The translations under genes and the position numbers were made by a program. The notes under the pieces are model-generated. The model saw only the letters and a program-made list of their open reading frames with translations. It was not told the DNA's origin and did not search any database. A DNA stretch of 64,000 bases, from positions 29,402,095 through 29,466,094 of the forward strand of contig NC_135549.1 of NCBI RefSeq assembly GCF_964340395.1. Reading direction: 5' to 3'. Shown in pieces: positions 1 through 64,000 of this stretch; positions within the stretch are counted from its first letter, which is position 1, and the number at the start of each line of letters is the position of its first letter. Source of the stretch: Glandiceps talaboti (Eukaryota > Hemichordata > Enteropneusta > Spengelidae).

Positions 1-359
1 GTTGAAGGCTGAAATTGTGCCATTTATGACAGCTAGCCTGGCAACAAGGTTAGCATGCTAGTAGTAGTATAAAATAAACAGCGCTTTCTTTCATCCTAAT
101 AACGATAGTAAATCTTAGTTGACACAATATGTCGTGTGGTTTACACACGGAAAGGGGCGGTGTGCGTAAGTCAATTGTAAATGATTTTGAAATTCGAGTA
201 GCCAATCGCAGCCTGACATGACTGCCCAACATTCACTCATGCTTCATCTGGGTGTGGTCTATATTTTGGCGAAATCCCTTACACGAAAGACGTCTGGTAA
301 GACGGCATCGTCAATTGGGGGTCCGCTTCCCAACCTTTGAGTGCAGACGTCTCAAAATA
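1..359 (+). promoter_or_regulatory. Putative upstream region and 5' UTR of the mucin-like gene
   Basis: No gene is seen before the signal-peptide ATG at 360. A CCAAT box lies at 202-206 and a weak TATA-like stretch at about 259-267. An in-frame upstream ATG at 252 would add 36 residues before the hydrophobic segment. The start at 360 is preferred because it has A at -3 and puts the signal peptide at the N terminus. The transcription start is not determinable from sequence. Confidence 0.3.
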
Positions 360-63737
<63,378 letters not shown>

Positions 63738-64000
63738 GTAAGATCAGTATACATAACATGTATTTAGTAGGCTTTCCTGAGGGGAATACTCACCTTTGAA
63801 ATGGTAGGATGTGGGGCTAGCAAAAGGAATATATACGAAATTTTGCAATGAACACCTTTTACGGGATGTCCCTTTTTCAGAAAGCACATCCCGTTTTAGA
63901 GACTGGGACTCAAAAATAAAGACCTCTTTGGGGGGCGGCACATATCTACATAGCTTGTCACTGGGATCTTTCACAATCTGGCGAGATCAATAGCAGTACA
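63738..64000 (+). other. Start of next intron
   Basis: No convincing exon. A cag at 63879-63881 precedes a 37-codon frame, but its sequence does not continue a VWD domain. Confidence 0.5.

Noticed and set aside
252-359. Upstream in-frame ATG as the gene start
   Set aside because: It would put 36 basic residues before the signal peptide; the ATG at 360 gives a normal signal. Not formally excluded.
63880-63993. Possible next VWD exon after tttttcag
   Set aside because: The frame lacks the N-W-N-type continuation expected after GLMG and ends in a stop without a donor.

Overview
The window is animal (metazoan) nuclear DNA. It is AT-rich, dense in microsatellites and transposons, and its genes are split into short exons with GT-AG introns. 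One gene dominates it: a large extracellular protein on the + strand, starting at 360 and leaving the window after 63737. Its domain order is signal peptide, sushi/CCP, a Thr/Ser-rich mucin-like region, EGF repeats, NIDO, AMOP and VWD with a GDPH motif. This is the architecture of MUC4-like proteins. The species cannot be named from the sequence; an invertebrate, possibly an invertebrate deuterostome, is an inference.

Layout. 1-10.5 kb: putative promoter, signal-peptide exon, sushi exon, then a long intron with foldback elements, a LINE fragment, a 45-bp minisatellite and a decayed second sushi exon. 10.5-32.5 kb: an array of short Thr/Ser-rich cassette exons (types A to G, all phase 1-1) amplified as intron-plus-exon units of about 2.0-2.5 kb. 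EGF-bearing blocks are interspersed, and several cassettes have lost a splice site. I count 31 Thr/Ser cassettes with intact splice sites. 33.1-39.0 kb: a run of EGF exons, several calcium-binding type. 39.3-44.4 kb: NIDO, AMOP and first VWD exons.

46.2-63.7 kb: the next VWD exon (46069-46234 plus 63706-63737) is split by a 17,468-bp transposon. It begins CACTAG and ends CTAGTG, has 259-bp terminal inverted repeats that I read as identical, and is flanked by a TGA duplication. Removing it and one TGA restores an open VWD exon with correct phase and a consensus donor. It is therefore a very recent CACTA (EnSpm-type) insertion into coding sequence. Its interior carries LINE fragments, a near-perfect foldback element, short hairpins and microsatellites; I recognise no transposase in it.

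If all 54 intact exons were joined, they would encode about 2,142 residues up to the window edge. Cassette amplification, block transposition, splice-site decay and transposon insertions show the mucin part of the gene as a fast-evolving tandem locus.
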